Origin: Chloroflexota bacterium
GTDB taxonomy: Bacteria > Chloroflexota > Limnocylindria > Limnocylindrales > CSP1-4
Assembly (NCBI GenBank): GCA_021812735.1
Contig: JAKAMV010000690.1
Coordinates: forward strand, 1-5,529
DNA length: 5,529 nt
Reading direction: 5' to 3'
Shown one piece after another: positions 5,215 through 5,529 of this stretch. A program made the position numbers and the translations under genes. The notes under the pieces are model-generated. The model was given only the letters and a program-made list of their open reading frames with translations. It was not told the DNA's origin and ran no database searches. Every line of letters starts with the position of its first letter. Within the stretch, counting starts at the first letter, position 1.

Positions 5215-5529
5215 ATGAGCACCGAGACCAGCGGCACCGCCCCGTCCGGCCCGCGACCCGTCCGCGCCCCGCGCGGCACCACCCTCTCCACCCGCGGCTG
5301 GCAGCAGGAGGCCGTGCTGCGGATGCTCATGAACAACCTCGACCCCGAGGTCGCCGAGGACCCCGACAAGCTCGTGGTCTACGGCGGCACCGGCCGGGCG
5401 GCCCGCAGCTGGGAGGCGTTCGACGCCATCGTCCGCGAGCTGCGCCGGCTGGCCGACGACGAGACGCTCCTGGTCCAGAGCGGCAAGCCCGTGGCCGTGT
5501 TCCGGACGCACGAGTGGGCGCCGCGCGTG
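5215..5529 (+). CDS. hutU: Urocanate hydratase (urocanase), N-terminal part, cut by window edge
   Basis: HutU adds water to urocanate, giving 4-imidazolone-5-propionate, the second step of histidine degradation, using tightly bound NAD+ in the cytoplasm. The 105 visible residues match the family start closely: a variable polar leader (1-23), then [47 protein letters not shown], and [25 protein letters not shown]. The glycine-rich YGGTGRAAR is part of the conserved N-terminal region. The full protein is usually about 550 residues, so most lies beyond the window. The start is the ATG at 5215, 11 bases after the lipoprotein stop. With hutH upstream it defines a histidine-utilisation locus. Nothing suggests a broken gene; it simply runs off the edge. 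Confidence 0.96.
   Translation, partial: MSTETSGTAPSGPRPVRAPRGTTLSTRGWQQEAVLRMLMNNLDPEVAEDPDKLVVYGGTGRAARSWEAFDAIVRELRRLADDETLLVQSGKPVAVFRTHEWAPRV

Overview
This is a very GC-rich window (by eye around 70% or more, with codon third positions almost always G or C). Lineages such as Actinomycetota or high-GC Chloroflexota (Limnocylindria/Ellin6529-like) fit. I cannot decide between them from the sequence alone. The style is compact and bacterial: GTG starts are common, gaps between the genes on the right are short, and several starts lack a Shine-Dalgarno but carry a TANNNT hexamer 6-8 bases upstream, as leaderless transcripts do.

Layout, left to right. Bases 2-676 (+) are the 3' part of a histidine-phosphatase (phosphoglycerate-mutase-like) gene whose RHG motif lies outside the window. 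Bases 675-815 hold a tandemly duplicated GC-rich repeat with hairpins, starting inside the phosphatase stop codon, followed by shorter degenerate repeats to about 899. Bases 895-1050 (-) encode a 51-residue protein with two predicted membrane segments. Bases 1239-1913 (-) encode a DedA-family membrane protein. A divergent intergenic region (1914-2120) separates it from hutH (2121-3734, +), histidine ammonia-lyase. Then come a GNAT acetyltransferase with an unusual NPF-repeat linker (3792-4547, +), a putative lipoprotein overlapping it by 4 bases (4544-5203, +), and the start of hutU, urocanate hydratase (5215 to the window edge, +).

How the genes fit together. HutH deaminates L-histidine to urocanate and HutU hydrates urocanate to imidazolone propionate, so the right half is a histidine-utilisation (hut) locus. 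Two genes with no known role in that pathway sit between the two enzymes. hutH is followed by a hairpin, and both the GNAT gene and hutU have promoter-like hexamers just upstream of their starts, so the cluster may be transcribed from several start points and not as one simple operon. The left-hand genes (phosphatase, small membrane protein, DedA) show no evident link to histidine breakdown.

No RNA gene, insertion sequence, CRISPR array or phage gene is visible. The most unusual items are the GNAT protein with its in-frame NPF repeats, the repeated leaderless-start arrangement, the duplicated hairpin repeat at 675-815, and the small membrane protein. None amounts to clear evidence of a new multi-gene system.
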